Notes: generated by a model not told the origin, from the sequence alone. A stretch of DNA of 23,311 nt from Phlegmacium glaucopus (GCA_015039465.1 MU130544.1:313360-336670), one strand, 5' to 3'. Counted from the stretch's first letter, positions 1 to 10,393 are shown. Program-made: numbers and translations.

Positions 1-79
1 TTTGACATAGAATGGGAACAAGAGGAGAGAAAGCGATTGTTAGAATTGAAATAATAAAGCAATAGGTGAAAGGACATAC

Positions 80-971
80 GCGATAGTCCCTTTTGTTGTC
101 CTTGAGCTTGCGGTCATCCCAATAGACCCATTCACAAGTTTTCCATATTAGCTCCTCATTGATACGAGAGAGGTTGTAGGCGCCGCGAGGGGAGGAAATG
201 GCGATATGCCAGAGCCTACACTGCTCTGCTTGGTAGACGATGAGTGTCTTCTGATCGAGAGGGTCTCTGGAAGAGTGGAGCTCATGGATCTGGAGGTTGC
301 CCCAAAACTTAGCAAGCATGACCACACGATCCTGGGGCCAATCGGCTTCTTCCATAGCGACGATCATTTGAGGGGCCGCTTGACAGAAATCTTCCCAAGA
401 GATATCCTTATCATCGATAACTCCATTCCCATCCCTAGCAGATGCTGCAGGAACCCAAGAGGTGATGCCATCGGGTTGGCGGAGCATGACCATGGCTTCG
501 TCGTCAGTCGTGTTTGAGGTTTGTACAGCATCATCTAGACCGGCGTTGGTGTAATACCATAATTTGACGTAGAGCCCTTTCTCCATCTTTCTGATGGCGT
601 AATTGGAAGCGATAACTAGAGCTGTCGTCGGTACATCCCTGTCTGGAATTGGCAAATATTTCATTTTGTTTTTTTTTCATTTCTTCTTTGCGAAGGGTCT
701 CTGCTTCGACGATTTCAGCCTGAAGCCTGGCTGTGTCTGCTTCTGATTGCAGCCGGTGACATTCCGTGAGAGCGGCGTTGTCATCCTCGATCTGCTGCTG
801 CCATCTGACCTTGTCTGCCTGGTTGCCGGCATCCCAAATGTTCTTTAGGAACTGAACGGCTTGATCCTCAGTAGTGGTCAAGTTGATAAATGGGGCTCGT
901 GCCGCTGCGTAAACAGCAGAGGCAAAATCCGGGCATTCTAGGAGACCAGGGTCAAGCTGGATCCTGGGCAT
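80..971 (-). CDS. Expanded Agaricomycete protein of unknown function, 5' part, with a one-base frame break
   Basis: The reading frame starts at ATG 971 (MPRIQLDPGLLECPDF...) and encodes an acidic N-terminal region, then a Gln/Glu/Ala-rich helix that looks like a coiled coil (about residues 50-100). At an A9 run (669-677) the frame is lost. One base over, an open frame runs from about 676 to 80, starting near KYLPIPDRDVPTTALV and containing ASNYAIRKMEKGLYVKLWYY and WEDFCQAAPQM. In relatives I remember, the helix runs straight into a KKNK...PIPDRD stretch, so A8 would restore one protein. CGC|GTATGT at 82/79 looks like a donor, with a TTCTAAC-type branch site near 40, so the gene continues beyond the window. 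Function is unknown; I know the family only as many copies of hypothetical proteins in mushroom genomes. The break could be a sequencing error, slippage or true decay. Confidence 0.65.
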
Positions 972-1163
972 TGTTTAGAAAATTCTTTGAATTTTAATTG
1001 AAAATCCTTCTAAGACTGTGTATAATTCTTTGTACGAAAAGAAGGATAGATCTGCTCAGATGACGAGCAGGGAGATCTAGTCCTATGTTTGAAGGTTGTG
1101 GCAGTGAAGCAGAAGAGCTGGTCACGTCACAACCAATATCTCCACGTAGACAAAATTCTATGT
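972..1163. other. Short intergenic gap
   Basis: This AT-rich gap lies between the 3' end of the DUF6535/armadillo gene and the start of the gene at 971, both on the minus strand. It must hold the promoter of the latter. No clear TATA box or other motif was recognised. Confidence 0.4.
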
Positions 1164-4100
1164 TTACGTTCGTTCCTCGCGTTTGCTTAGAATAAAATGT
1201 AAGGATATAAGATCAAGAATCTGGGCTGTGAAAGGTGAGAAACAATATAGTATCCCATCCTGGGAAGGCATACCATGCATGCAGATGGACCTAATACAAT
1301 CAAGGGCCGAATTTCGCACATCCTGGTGAGAATCTTGAAGTGTCCCAATTAATTTTTCTATTCCACCATTTGAAATAAATTCACTCCTGATGTTGTCTGG
1401 TAAAAGGTGAGAATATGAACATGTCACATTTGGGGAAGGCCATACCATGCACACAGAGGATCTTGATATAATCAAGGGCAGATTTTCGCACATACCAGTC
1501 TGAATGTTGGAAGTTCCCAATTAATCTCTCTATTCTGTCATTTGAAACAAATTCAGTCCTGATATTGTCTGGGAAAAAATGAGAATATGAACATATAACA
1601 CTCAAGAAAGGCCATACCATGCATGCAGAGGGCTGCAATGCAATCAAGGGCAGATTGTCGTGCATTCCAGTGGGAGTCTTGAGATTGTCCAATTAATTTC
1701 ACCATTCCATCATTTAAAATAAATTCAGCCCTAATATCATCTGGAAAAATATGAGAATGTAAACATATAACATTCAAGGAAGACTATACCATGCACACAC
1801 AGGGTCTTGATGCAATCAAGGGCAGAATCTTGCACATTCAAATGGGAATCTTGAACTTTCCCAATTAATTTCACCATTCCATCATTTGAAATAAATTTGT
1901 TCCTGATATGGTCTGGGAAAACATAAGAATCTGAACATATAACATTCAAGGAAGACTATACCATGCATGCATAGGATCTTGATGCAATCAAGGGCAGAAA
2001 TTTGCACATCCCAGTGGGAATCTTCAACTTTGCCTATTAATTTCTCTATTCTGTCATTCAAAATCAATTCAGTCCTGATATTGTCTGGGAAAACATGAAA
2101 ATCTGAACATAGAACATTAAAGGAAGGCTATACCATGCATGCAGATGGTCTTGATGCAATTGAGGGCAGATTTTCGCACATTCCAGTGGGAATCTTGAGA
2201 TTTCCTGACTAATTTCTCTATTCCATCATTTGAAATAAATTTGGTCCTGATATTGTCTGGGAAAATGTGGGAACCTGAACATATAACATGAGGAAGGCCA
2301 TACCATGCATGCAGAGGGTCTTGATGCAATCAAGAGCAGATTTTTGCACAACCTCCTGGGAATCTTGAAATTTGCCAATTAATTTCTCCATTCCATCATT
2401 TGAGATAAATTCAGTCTTGATATTGTCTAGAAAAAGGTGAGAATCTGAACATATAACATTCAAGGAAGGCCATACCATGCACACAGAGGGTCTTGATGCA
2501 ATCAAGAGCAGATTTCCTCACATCCTCCTTGGAATCTTGAAATTTTCCAATCAACTTCACTATTCCATCATTTGAAATAAATTCCATCCTGATATTGTCT
2601 AGGAAAATATGAGAATCTGAACATATAACAGTTGAGGAAGGCCATACCATGCAAGCAGAGGGTCTTGATGCAATTGAGAGCCTTGTTTGAATTTTGATGT
2701 TTCTTGATGACCTCCTCAATGAAGTCCATTGAATTGAGCTTTACAATGATATCTACCCAAATTTAATCAGTACTTTCTCTTGTTGACATTCCTGAAGCTC
2801 AACCTTGCTTTGCAATTGATGTCATAAAGTCAAGTACATTTTCATAGACACTTGGATCCTCCAATCTGCATGTCATTTTTTCCATATCAATTTTTGGGAG
2901 AATTGCCTCGCAAGCTTGAGCTATTTCCATCATAATTCAGCTGAAGATCATTGGAAATATATAATGTAATACATACAATCTTTGGCCAATATGCGGTTGA
3001 AAGCTTCAAGATACTTGATAAACATCCCAGTTGTACTAGAATTTATCCCTTGGATGATTAACCCATAGCTAACACTTATGACATCATTTCCTACAGATTT
3101 TGTTAGCTTATTTGTTCATGAATAAATGATCCTCATTACTTCTAGCCATCTCCTCCATCTGATTGTAAGCGGTCCATTGCAATGCTTTCTGTTGACCATG
3201 AAGTTGTAATAGCACCCCTTGAGTTGCAGCAAGGCTTAAAAAATGCACTTCTCGGAGCATTTTTTGGTATGCTTCATGGGTCATGGACTTGAGAAGAAAA
3301 GGAATACTAATTTCAAAGACCTGATCCTTTGGTGCTTGCGCTTCATTATAGCGAAGCAGTATTTGAGCTTTTACACAGGTTGCTATTAGTGATGTGCTGG
3401 CTTGGCTTTGGCCTGGCTTTCCTTGGCTTTGGCTTCACTTTTTCCAGGCCAAGGCCAAACCCTTGGTCTTGGCTTGGCCTTGGCCTGGCCTGGCTCAAGC
3501 CATGGCTTGGGGTCAAAACTTGGCTTGACTTTGGCCTTGGCTTGGCCTTGGCTCAGGCCATGGCTTACACCTAAAAAAGTGAAGATTAGTAAAAAAATAA
3601 AATGCATAACATTTTTTCTGCCCAAATTCATCATTAATTCTAATGTCTATCCATTATTCTCTGCAGGATCAGGTAATTTCTTTATTAATTATCCTTAAAT
3701 GAATAAAAATACCCAATATAAAATAATATAATCATCTGTTTTATGATAAATTGGTTTTAGAAAAATCAAATTTTAACTTTTTATACATCATAATTTACCA
3801 CTCAGTCCTATCAAAAAATTTTCCAAAGCCATGGCCTGTGGCTTTGAAAATCTCAAGCCAAGGTAAGCCAAGCTCATGGCTTGGCTTTGGCCTGGCCTAT
3901 TTTGCTTGGCCTGGCCTGGCTTCTGGCTTCCAGGCCAAGCCAGCACATCACTAGTTGCTATCTCCTGTAACCCCACAGGGAGACTGGTGCAATCATAAAG
4001 TGGGCCCCCTTTAGTAATCAGTTCAATCAATAAATCCTTTGTTATTTGTTCATCAGCATCTCCAAAATGAGGGAAACCAGTGCGCAAAAGATGCAACATC

Positions 4101-5403
4101 ACATAGAGATATGCCTTCAGTAACTGTACATTTTCCAACTGTGTGACTAAGGAGGATAGACCAACACACAATGTCCTGGCAAATCTAGACTTATGAAGTA
4201 CATCTTGAACGTCCGGGGATGGTTCTAGACCTGCAATAGCGATTATAATCTGGTCCATCTCGGCACTTCCAAGGCAGATATCATGGAGCCAGAGTAGCAA
4301 TTGAGCTTTCGAAATGTCAGACAACGAGGGGTTATATTGCTCGGTCTTAAAAAGCCAATGAGCAAGGCGGATAAGGAATGTTGTGACCGGAGTTTGATAT
4401 GGACAGTCAGGGCGAAAGACAGGTACCGTTGCAGTTCCCAAGTATAATATAAGCGCAACAACTGTGAGGACTAGAGTGATAACTCCAATTGACATGGACT
4501 CTCCGAATAGAAAAATGGCGAGACCAAAGGCAAAAAGGAAGTATGCAACGTGGAGAAGAATTGGAAGAGAGGTGATAACATCTGTCAGATGCCAGCTAGA
4601 AATACCAAGGAATCGACGATGCCTCTGATACGCGTCTTCGGCATTCGGTTTGTGTTGAACTTGAGCATAATCAGCAATCCAACTTTTCGCCAGACTGGCC
4701 CCAAGTGCGCTGAGCAGGCTGAAAGTGAGACTACAAAACCATAGTCCATTGACAATTTTAAAAGATGGACTAGGTTTCACTGCAGGGGGGTTATAAGTGT
4801 GGATCAAGCCGTTTTGAGACTGAAGCAAAGCCTCAAGGAGGGCATTTGTTGTCGCCTGTGGGTCTTCTTGTAATCTGTGATTTGCTTCGATGACGAAAGC
4901 CGAAAGGACAGCGGAAAATAAGCCGGCCTAAACAGATAAGAAATGGATCAGGTGCGTCTGTTGATCATATCAGACGAAGACGTACAAAAATGAGGAGTGA
5001 ATCAAGGCCGCTGTTATGACTCTCCTTCATGTGCACATCGACATTCCTGGCTTTTTCCTGATACAGCTGCCAGATCTTGGAGTTGAGTCCACATTCCTGT
5101 TGAAAGGGATTTCCCTGGTCGTTCTCGGCGGTTGGATCAGGAGGAACTGGATCCTGTTGAAGTTTGGTAGTTTTCGCAATCTGGTTTAATTCAGTGAGTA
5201 GATCAGCTCAAGAGGTAAAGGTAAAGGTACCGAAGTCTCTTTTTCATCGGTCTGGGCAGTTTTCTGCAATCCTTCTTCCAATGTCGAAGCGTTCGCGAAC
5301 GCCTCAACGCCATTCAATCTTAATACAGGCTACAGAATAAATGGTCAGTTTTACTGCAAGTTCGATGTTCACATCATACATTTTCTTTTACTAGATTTGA
5401 CAT
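1164..5403 (-). CDS. DUF6535-like membrane protein with armadillo/HEAT repeat tail, split by a MITE
   Basis: ATG 5403 sits in a good context (CACCATG). Inferred exons: 5403-5380, 5329-5231, 5180-4986, 4927-3140 (interrupted by the element at 3387-3953), 3090-2977, 2920-2804, 2752-2648, eight exons between 2598 and 1274, and 1225-1164 ending in TAA. Without the element and one target-duplicate copy the coding length is 2913 nt, that is 970 residues, with every junction in frame. The N-terminal half has WQLYQEKARNVDVH, then four hydrophobic segments (around LLIFAGLFSAVLSAFVIEA, NGLWFCSLTFSLLSALGASL, LPILLHVAYFLFAFGLAIFL and IGVITLVLTVVALILYLG), the layout I associate with DUF6535. The C-terminal half is helical, then eight and a half 41-residue armadillo/HEAT-like repeats. 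A membrane-anchored scaffold is an inference. As it stands, the reading frame runs into the element and stops at 3788, so this allele probably makes a truncated protein. Confidence 0.8.
1274..2647 (-). repeat. Tandem exon-intron array, eight armadillo-type units of about 172 bp
   Basis: Exons 2598-2476, 2426-2304, 2256-2134, 2084-1962, 1912-1790, 1740-1618, 1568-1446 and 1396-1274 are all exactly 123 nt (41 codons) and phase 1 at both ends. The introns between them are 49 nt, except one of 47 nt (2257-2303). The donor context GCATG|GTATGG recurs at 172-base spacing (170 once). Each exon reads roughly DNIRTEFISNDGIEKLIGK, then a QDSHWDVRKSALDCIKTLCMH-like half, the length and pattern of an armadillo repeat. 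Exons 2752-2648 (105 nt) and 2920-2804 (117 nt) look like older, diverged members. Introns are as alike as exons, so whole genomic units were duplicated. Confidence 0.85.
3387..3953. mobile_element. hAT-type MITE inserted in the coding exon of the DUF6535 gene
   Basis: The ends are perfect inverted repeats: TAGTGATGTGCTGGCTTGGC at 3387 and its complement ending at 3953. The element is flanked by identical 8-bp copies of GTTGCTAT (3379-3386 and 3954-3961). An 8-bp duplication and TAG...CTA ends are hallmarks of the hAT superfamily. Inside the ends lie long arms of degenerate TTGGCTTGGCC/TTGGCCTGGCC units (about 3400-3570 and 3860-3945) around an AT-rich core. It encodes no transposase, so it is non-autonomous. 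Excising the element with one duplicate copy joins ATAGCAAC to CTGTG and keeps the host frame open through to 3140. The intact duplication suggests a recent insertion. Confidence 0.92.
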
Positions 5404-6417
5404 GGTGGGTATCGACAATATGCGAGGATAGGGAGGATTGCGGATGAAGCTCGATGAAGGTTGAACGTTCAAGGTTGAGTGTTCCTTGCTGTACGCTTGG
5501 TCTTGTACTAATGCAGTGGTCTTGTACTTGGAAAGTAGGTCACGCGCAAGAGGGCAGTGTTTGGTGTCCCCTAGTACTTAAGGGCCTGCGTAACCATGGC
5601 CTCGCATAGGGGAAAAAGTCTCAACCGCCACCCGGAGGCCTTGACTTTGTCGATCGTAGTTTGTAACTTCGTTTTTTCAGGCTTTTTACAGCCAAGAGAG
5701 ATAGCAAAAAAAGCCAGAGAGGAAAGTAGGAACAACTTGCACAGGTTGCGCCGTTGCGGTGCGATGTGACCTTCGAGACATGTGACGTGATATGAACGAG
5801 GTGTGACCCCCCTTTGACGCCGGCGACTAAAACGTGAAACACTAAACAAAAACTGACACTCGAATTTGCTCTGCGATTGTAAGGTTCTTCAGGTTGTGAT
5901 AAAATAAAACAAAATAAATATATGTAAAGGAATTCAACAATAGAAAAAACCTTCCCTCATATGAGAAAGCGCTACAGTGACTGACGGACGGGCGGATATT
6001 AAATGAACAAGCTGGAAATTTACATTGCTATTATTAAACCCCTACCTTGTTATAAGCCCCACTCACGTTTTCACGTGGTGTGGGTTGCTTGATCTGTATG
6101 CTGTCGTTATAACTTCGTTGTTTTTGGTCAATTGTTGGCATGGTGAACTTGAATGTTTGCCTAGTACGTGATCAACGTCAACTGCTTTGTGACAGAGCTG
6201 CACAGCAAACCCGTAGGATCATGATCAACTCTGCCTCGCGGAGCGGCCCTCTTCAAACTCTCGTGTTGAAGTTGGTTAATGACTCCAAGTGTACATATCT
6301 ACTGCTTTATATTGAAATTTTCAGCTGGGTCGTATCCTCAATGCTCATTTTCTTCAAGAATTTGAATCAAGATAAGCCAACTCTGTTGGATTGCTCAATT
6401 TTTCTGAATTTCATTGA
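5404..6417. other. Intergenic region upstream of the DUF6535 gene
   Basis: This stretch separates the DUF6535 gene start from the MITE at 6418. It presumably holds the DUF6535 gene promoter in its first few hundred bases. Open frames present here (for example 5849-5571 minus and 6140-6502 plus) show no recognisable domain or intron structure and I do not call them genes. Confidence 0.35.
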
Positions 6418-6696
6418 CAGCTACATGCAAAAACCTAGGAACCCCTCGAAATTTCAGCTCATGCGCCAATGTTTATATAAACAACCGTTTTTGGTATCCT
6501 AACATGCTAAAAGTCCTGTTTCGGTAGTGATGGAGGGAGCTTGGGGCGGTTGAAGGGTTCTAGTGCCCTAACTCCACAACATGTGTCATTATGCTTGGAG
6601 ACAACGCGCGTTCAAGCCACCAAAAGTAGGTTGTTTGTACAAACAGAGGCGCACAAACTGATTTTCGAGGGGTTCCTAGGTTTTTGCATGTAGCTG
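6418..6696. mobile_element. Small inverted-repeat element (MITE), 279 bp
   Basis: The first 34 bases (6418-6451, starting CAGCTACATGCAAAAACC) are the perfect reverse complement of 6663-6696. Similarity continues imperfectly for about 35 more bases on each side (the GTTTATATAAACAACC region pairs with GTTTGTACAAACAACC). If the TA just inside each end (6422-6423 and 6691-6692) is the target duplication, this would be a Tc1/mariner-type MITE whose ends are CATGCAAAAACC, with the outer CAGC/GCTG being host sequence; otherwise no clear duplication is seen. There is no coding capacity. Confidence 0.7.
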
Positions 6697-6965
6697 GAAT
6701 TAGATTGAAGAAAAATCGAAAGGTACTATTTAGATAATTCGATTTCTTACATATATCAACTTTTCACTAAACTTGAATGGTGACAAGGCATTAATTACGC
6801 AAAACCAAAACCGTGAACGACTAACCCTCACGCCATAAACTAGTCTTAACAGACTCCCTCTCAACAACCTGAATTGAACAGTCATCATGGGAAATGTACA
6901 TACACCACAAGTATACAATTTTTTTTACAAAGCTCCGCTCCCTCTTTTCTAAAAAAAAACAGCTA

Positions 6966-9309
6966 TCATTTACTAAGAGAAAACGCAGCCTTGATCATTT
7001 CAGCCCGCTTGACTTCTCGTACTTTCACATCACAAACGAAAGGCTTGGGTGCAAGCTCTAGTCCAGGCTAGAAGGGTTAAAAAAGTTACTTAGTAACGGA
7101 AAATAGTTGTGGAAACGTTGATTTACGTACCTCCAAATACCGGTTCATCGCCAAATCAAAGGGTTTGCCTCCTTTCAAAGGACTGAAATCAAATGCCCAT
7201 GCGAGATTCATAGCATTCAAAGCCTAGGAAAGTTTTAATTAGAGAAACAGGAATCCAACTAATTGACCTGCCACTTACAGTTGTTCGGCGTCCCATCCTT
7301 TCACCAGGGCAAATCCGCTAAAAGCAGACACAACAATCAGTCCCCAAAACAATATTAGGAATAGAAAAAATAAATATTCACCCTACCCGCTCCAAACTCA
7401 AAGTTGTCTCTGAAATTACCAATATCCGCGCCAGGTTTAGTCCCAAACTTGGACTCGAGGAAACGTTCTGGTCGGAAAGTCTCTGGTTCGTCATAAAGAT
7501 CTATGCAGGGGGGAAAAGTTATCAGTTTTAAATCATCCGTGCCCATTTTAATCGTTATAAACTGACCAGGGTCGTGCATGATATTCCCTGCGTTTTAAAT
7601 CAGTTTGTCAAATGGATCGGCAGCAAGGAACTTTTTTTTTACGTACATGTGTTCATGAAGAGCATAGAGCCCTTTGGGATGACGTAGCCTTTGTACTAAC
7701 GACAACAGAGAGAGATTAATGGTCGCTCCTAGGAACTTGAAAGGGGGTCGGCTAAACGTACAGGGATATCTTCACTCGCCATATGTGGCAAAGCGAGGGG
7801 CATGAGAGGTCTGAAACGATGGGTCTATTTTGGAGCCAAATAGTTGAAAAAAGATTGGAAGATAATCAAGGGAGGGACTTTTACCTCGTTCATGAAAGCT
7901 TGCAAGTAAGGTAATGTTTCATAATCTGACAAATTCGGCATACGACCTGAACCTATGACTGTATCGATTTCGTTTTGGATGCGTTTTTGACATTCTGGGT
8001 ATGACAAGAGAGCAAGTACGTATGCTTGTATGAAAGAAGCTGAGGTCTCTGCTCCTGCATCCATAAGCGTTGCACCAATGTACCTGGAGGTTTTGATTAG
8101 GTATTATTTTTTGGCAGGGACGTAGGAAGTAAATAGACGTACGAGATTTCTTTTCGTGATAAACCAAGCTCTTCCTGGCGTTCCATCACCCTTTCAAGGT
8201 AACATCCCGTACCGCGTCCCGTTTTGATTGATTCCTCGCACTGATCCAAAAGTTTCTCGTAGAGGGTATTGCGCACCGACATCATGAGGTCACAGTGAGC
8301 CGTCCACTGAAAAAGGACCGTATCATCAGGTACTACTCTGAATGGTTACGTGGACGAAGACTTACGGGAGCCAACCAGCGTGGGATATATTTGATCCAGG
8401 GCAAGATTTCAACAGGGGGGAACCTGGTTGTGTCGCTGACTTCATTCGCCAATTTAACTGCGTGGGCATATTCTTCTGCTTCGCTATTTTTATAAACTGG
8501 GAAGCGTTTTCCATAGACAAGGGATGCGATCAGGGACGATGTGGTGCGTACGATATGGTTGTATAGATCCTGCCAACGCCGTGACGTCAAGTGTCAAAAA
8601 CGTGAACAAAAGTCAAGACGATTAGAAGCACAAACCTCTGGATGTGTGATGAGATCGTGTAAGAGTTGAAGGGCTTCAGCTTCTTGAGTAGGTAAATGCC
8701 TGTCGACTGCTTCTGCTGTGAGTAGCATCTGGAAAGCCTTTCGGGATTTGCGCCAGATTCCCGTGCCTAGTACGAATAAAAGTGTCTCAGAAACTATTAT
8801 CGTCCTATCAAGGAATGGCGGGTTTAACTCACTCGCACTTTCCATGGCCATGTGAAGACCCTCGGTAGTGAATTGCATGATTGAACGAGGGCGACCTGCA
8901 GTCAAGGAACCAGTTTTGTCCAGTATGTCTTTGACCGCAGAAGGAGTCGAGATTACGATCATGGTGCTATTGAAAACCTTGAGCTAATAAAATTATACGT
9001 ATGAGTCAACCAAAGGTGGATAGTAGGCGTCCTGAGGAAAATGAAGAATTACCGAAAAGATGGGTCCATATTCTTTCGCCCATGATGCAAATCTAAGGGG
9101 AAGGTGGTTATATGAGGGAACCTTTCGCGATGTTAACTTATTTGCACTGACTGTAGTTGTAGCCATGACGTTGGAAGCAAGTGGATGTTTCCTATAACCG
9201 GTTTGGTTGGTGGTCCAGGCGGCAAATGACGCTCTCGCCTTCCAAGTCCCCATACCCAGTACCCTAGAAGAGCCAGAGGTAAGCAAGGGATTAACATGAT
9301 AGGATCCAT
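6966..9309 (-). CDS. Cytochrome P450 monooxygenase, 14 exons
   Basis: Exons: 9309-9152, 9092-9053, 8983-8833, 8766-8636, 8569-8366, 8306-8143, 8083-7885, 7824-7762, 7695-7647, 7587-7567, 7500-7382, 7317-7279, 7223-7131, 7067-6966. Total 1533 nt, 510 residues, all junctions in frame. Features in order: N-terminal membrane anchor (MLIPCLPLALLGYWVWGLG), proline hinge LPPGPPTKPVIGN, I-helix AGAETS (oxygen activation), K-helix ETHR (ExxR), the FRPERF segment, and the haem loop FGAGRRICPGERM whose Cys ligates the iron. It should be an ER-bound haem-thiolate enzyme needing an NADPH-P450 reductase. Length and motifs are normal for the fungal E-class group I type. Substrate cannot be read from sequence, and no biosynthetic cluster partners are visible. 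Start 9309 gives MDPIM..., but Met 9297 is an alternative. Confidence 0.92.
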
Positions 9310-9491
9310 TATGCGATGAACGCTGACTGAATTTTTCTTTGCTATTATAAACGAATACGGAGAAGTGTGTGGGGATAATCGACGAAAATAAATGATTGAA
9401 GGGACGAGCATCACCCTGACCCGATGCTTTGCATCATTCAGGTTCGAATGACTCTTCGAAAAGGACTCTATCTTCTTACTCCGTATCAAGG

Positions 9492-9634
9492 AGTTGCGTG
9501 TGTAAAGCAAATATGATATGACGTCAGCATATCCTACTCTTCGTCTATATCAGGCAATTCGCTGTTTGTGCACAAATTGCAATTATCAAATATGAGTTAC
9601 GTGTGCAAAAGCCATGACGTCAGCATCCTTTACT
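9492..9634. promoter_or_regulatory. Duplicated block carrying the TGACGTCA palindrome upstream of the P450
   Basis: Two copies of a roughly 40-bp block (about 9492-9535 and 9596-9634) share AGTTrCGTGTG...ATGACGTCAGCAT. Each contains the full 8-bp palindrome TGACGTCA (9519-9526 and 9615-9622), the classic site for CREB/ATF-type bZIP factors. The blocks lie about 180-330 bp upstream of the P450 start codon, which fits a promoter. They also lie about 230 bp before the divergent P450 relic at 9852. Regulation by bZIP factors is an inference. Confidence 0.45.
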
Positions 9635-9851
9635 TTTACTGCTGTCAAACCGAGAGCCTTGGCGAAAATCAAAAACCCACCAGTCCTTCAGATTACATGG
9701 ACTTGACGTTCCCAGGACACGAGCTTGAACCGCGAACTCAGTCAGATGCAGGGGCATCTTGAGTATCAGTGGGTATCGCTAGTATAGCGTGCCAGTCGGC
9801 ATTAAAAAGTCCTAGTAGGCTACTTACGTGTACGTTCTTTGCCAATCTCCA

Positions 9852-10005
9852 GTTTTAGTCTTGTTCTCAAACCCCGGGCATGAACCAGTGTACATTGTTG
9901 ACCCCAAAGCATATCATTCAGGCAGGCGGTTACGATTTCCACAAACCACACGACATGACCTTGGAATTCCAAGCTTTGATGGGTCGTGGACTTGCTGCTC
10001 GCTAG
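9852..10005 (+). pseudogene. Cytochrome P450 relic (N-terminal exon fragment)
   Basis: On the plus strand the frame from 9852 reads VLVLFSNPGHEPVYIVDPKA, a typical P450 stretch shortly after the proline hinge. After the GCA codon the matching continuation lies in a different frame: HIIQAGGYDFHKPHDMTLEF, then QALMGRGLAAR and TAG at 10003. Together they resemble the DPKA...ILQ..GYDFxKP...GRGL segment of mushroom P450s, broken by a frame shift near 9910. CTCCAG before 9853 and AG|GTAAAC at 10005 could be old splice sites. No haem-binding or later exons were found nearby. It is a divergent neighbour of the intact P450, and probably a remnant of a lost duplicate. Confidence 0.6.
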
Positions 10006-10156
10006 GTAAACTATATTGAACCAGCGTAATTTGCAATGCCAGCTGGAGACAATTCATATGGAGTGACTCTGCTCTTAGTCGCGCCCATCAAACCGTACTA
10101 AAAATTTTGGGTAGGGGCAATGCCTAATTTATGTTTGTAGTTCTTTGTACTCCCTA

Positions 10157-10393
10157 TACTGTACCAATTGAATCAATTCGGCAGGGGGTGTGACCTGTGA
10201 CCAGCCTGATGAAATTTTGGTTTCGTCAAATTACCATATTAGGAAGGAGTAAGCACAATTTATAAGCAAAAATCGGTCTAAAACCACCAATTTTGGAGAT
10301 TTTTGGGTATTTTTGGGGTGACACCTGTGACTTTTCAGCAACACAAAGGGCCCTGTGACCTGTGACCGCCGAATTGATTGAATTGGTACAGTA
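10157..10393. mobile_element. Small TIR element (MITE), probably TA-target type
   Basis: TACTGTACCAATTGAATCAA at 10157 onward is matched in inverted orientation ending at 10393. Including the flanking TA, 27 of 28 bases pair (10155-10182 versus 10368-10395). A TA on each side (10155-10156, 10394-10395) would be the target duplication of a Tc1/mariner-like element. Just inside the inverted ends, the 14-mer TGTGACCTGTGACC occurs in direct orientation at both ends (10190-10203 and 10354-10367). No coding capacity. Confidence 0.75.

Noticed and set aside
206..517. Plus-strand open frame of 103 codons
   Set aside because: It is antisense to the well-supported second half of the gene at 80-971 and has no recognisable domain.
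3110..3125. Apparent frameshift and stop (HLFMNK then TAA) in the DUF6535/armadillo gene
   Set aside because: A 49-nt intron (3091-3139) with a GCTAAC branch site and CTGTAG acceptor removes the stop and restores frame, matching the other introns in length.
3329..3698. Open frames encoding LGFGLA/ALAWP-type repeats on both strands
   Set aside because: They are translations of the TTGGCTTGGCC arms of the hAT MITE, not genes.
5181..5230. Apparent frameshift in the N-terminal part of the DUF6535 gene
   Set aside because: A 50-nt in-frame intron (GTACCT...ACCAG) explains it without any indel.
5571..5849. Minus-strand frame of 92 codons with a hydrophobic stretch
   Set aside because: No family, intron structure or promoter context; it overlaps another open frame of similar length, so chance is likely.
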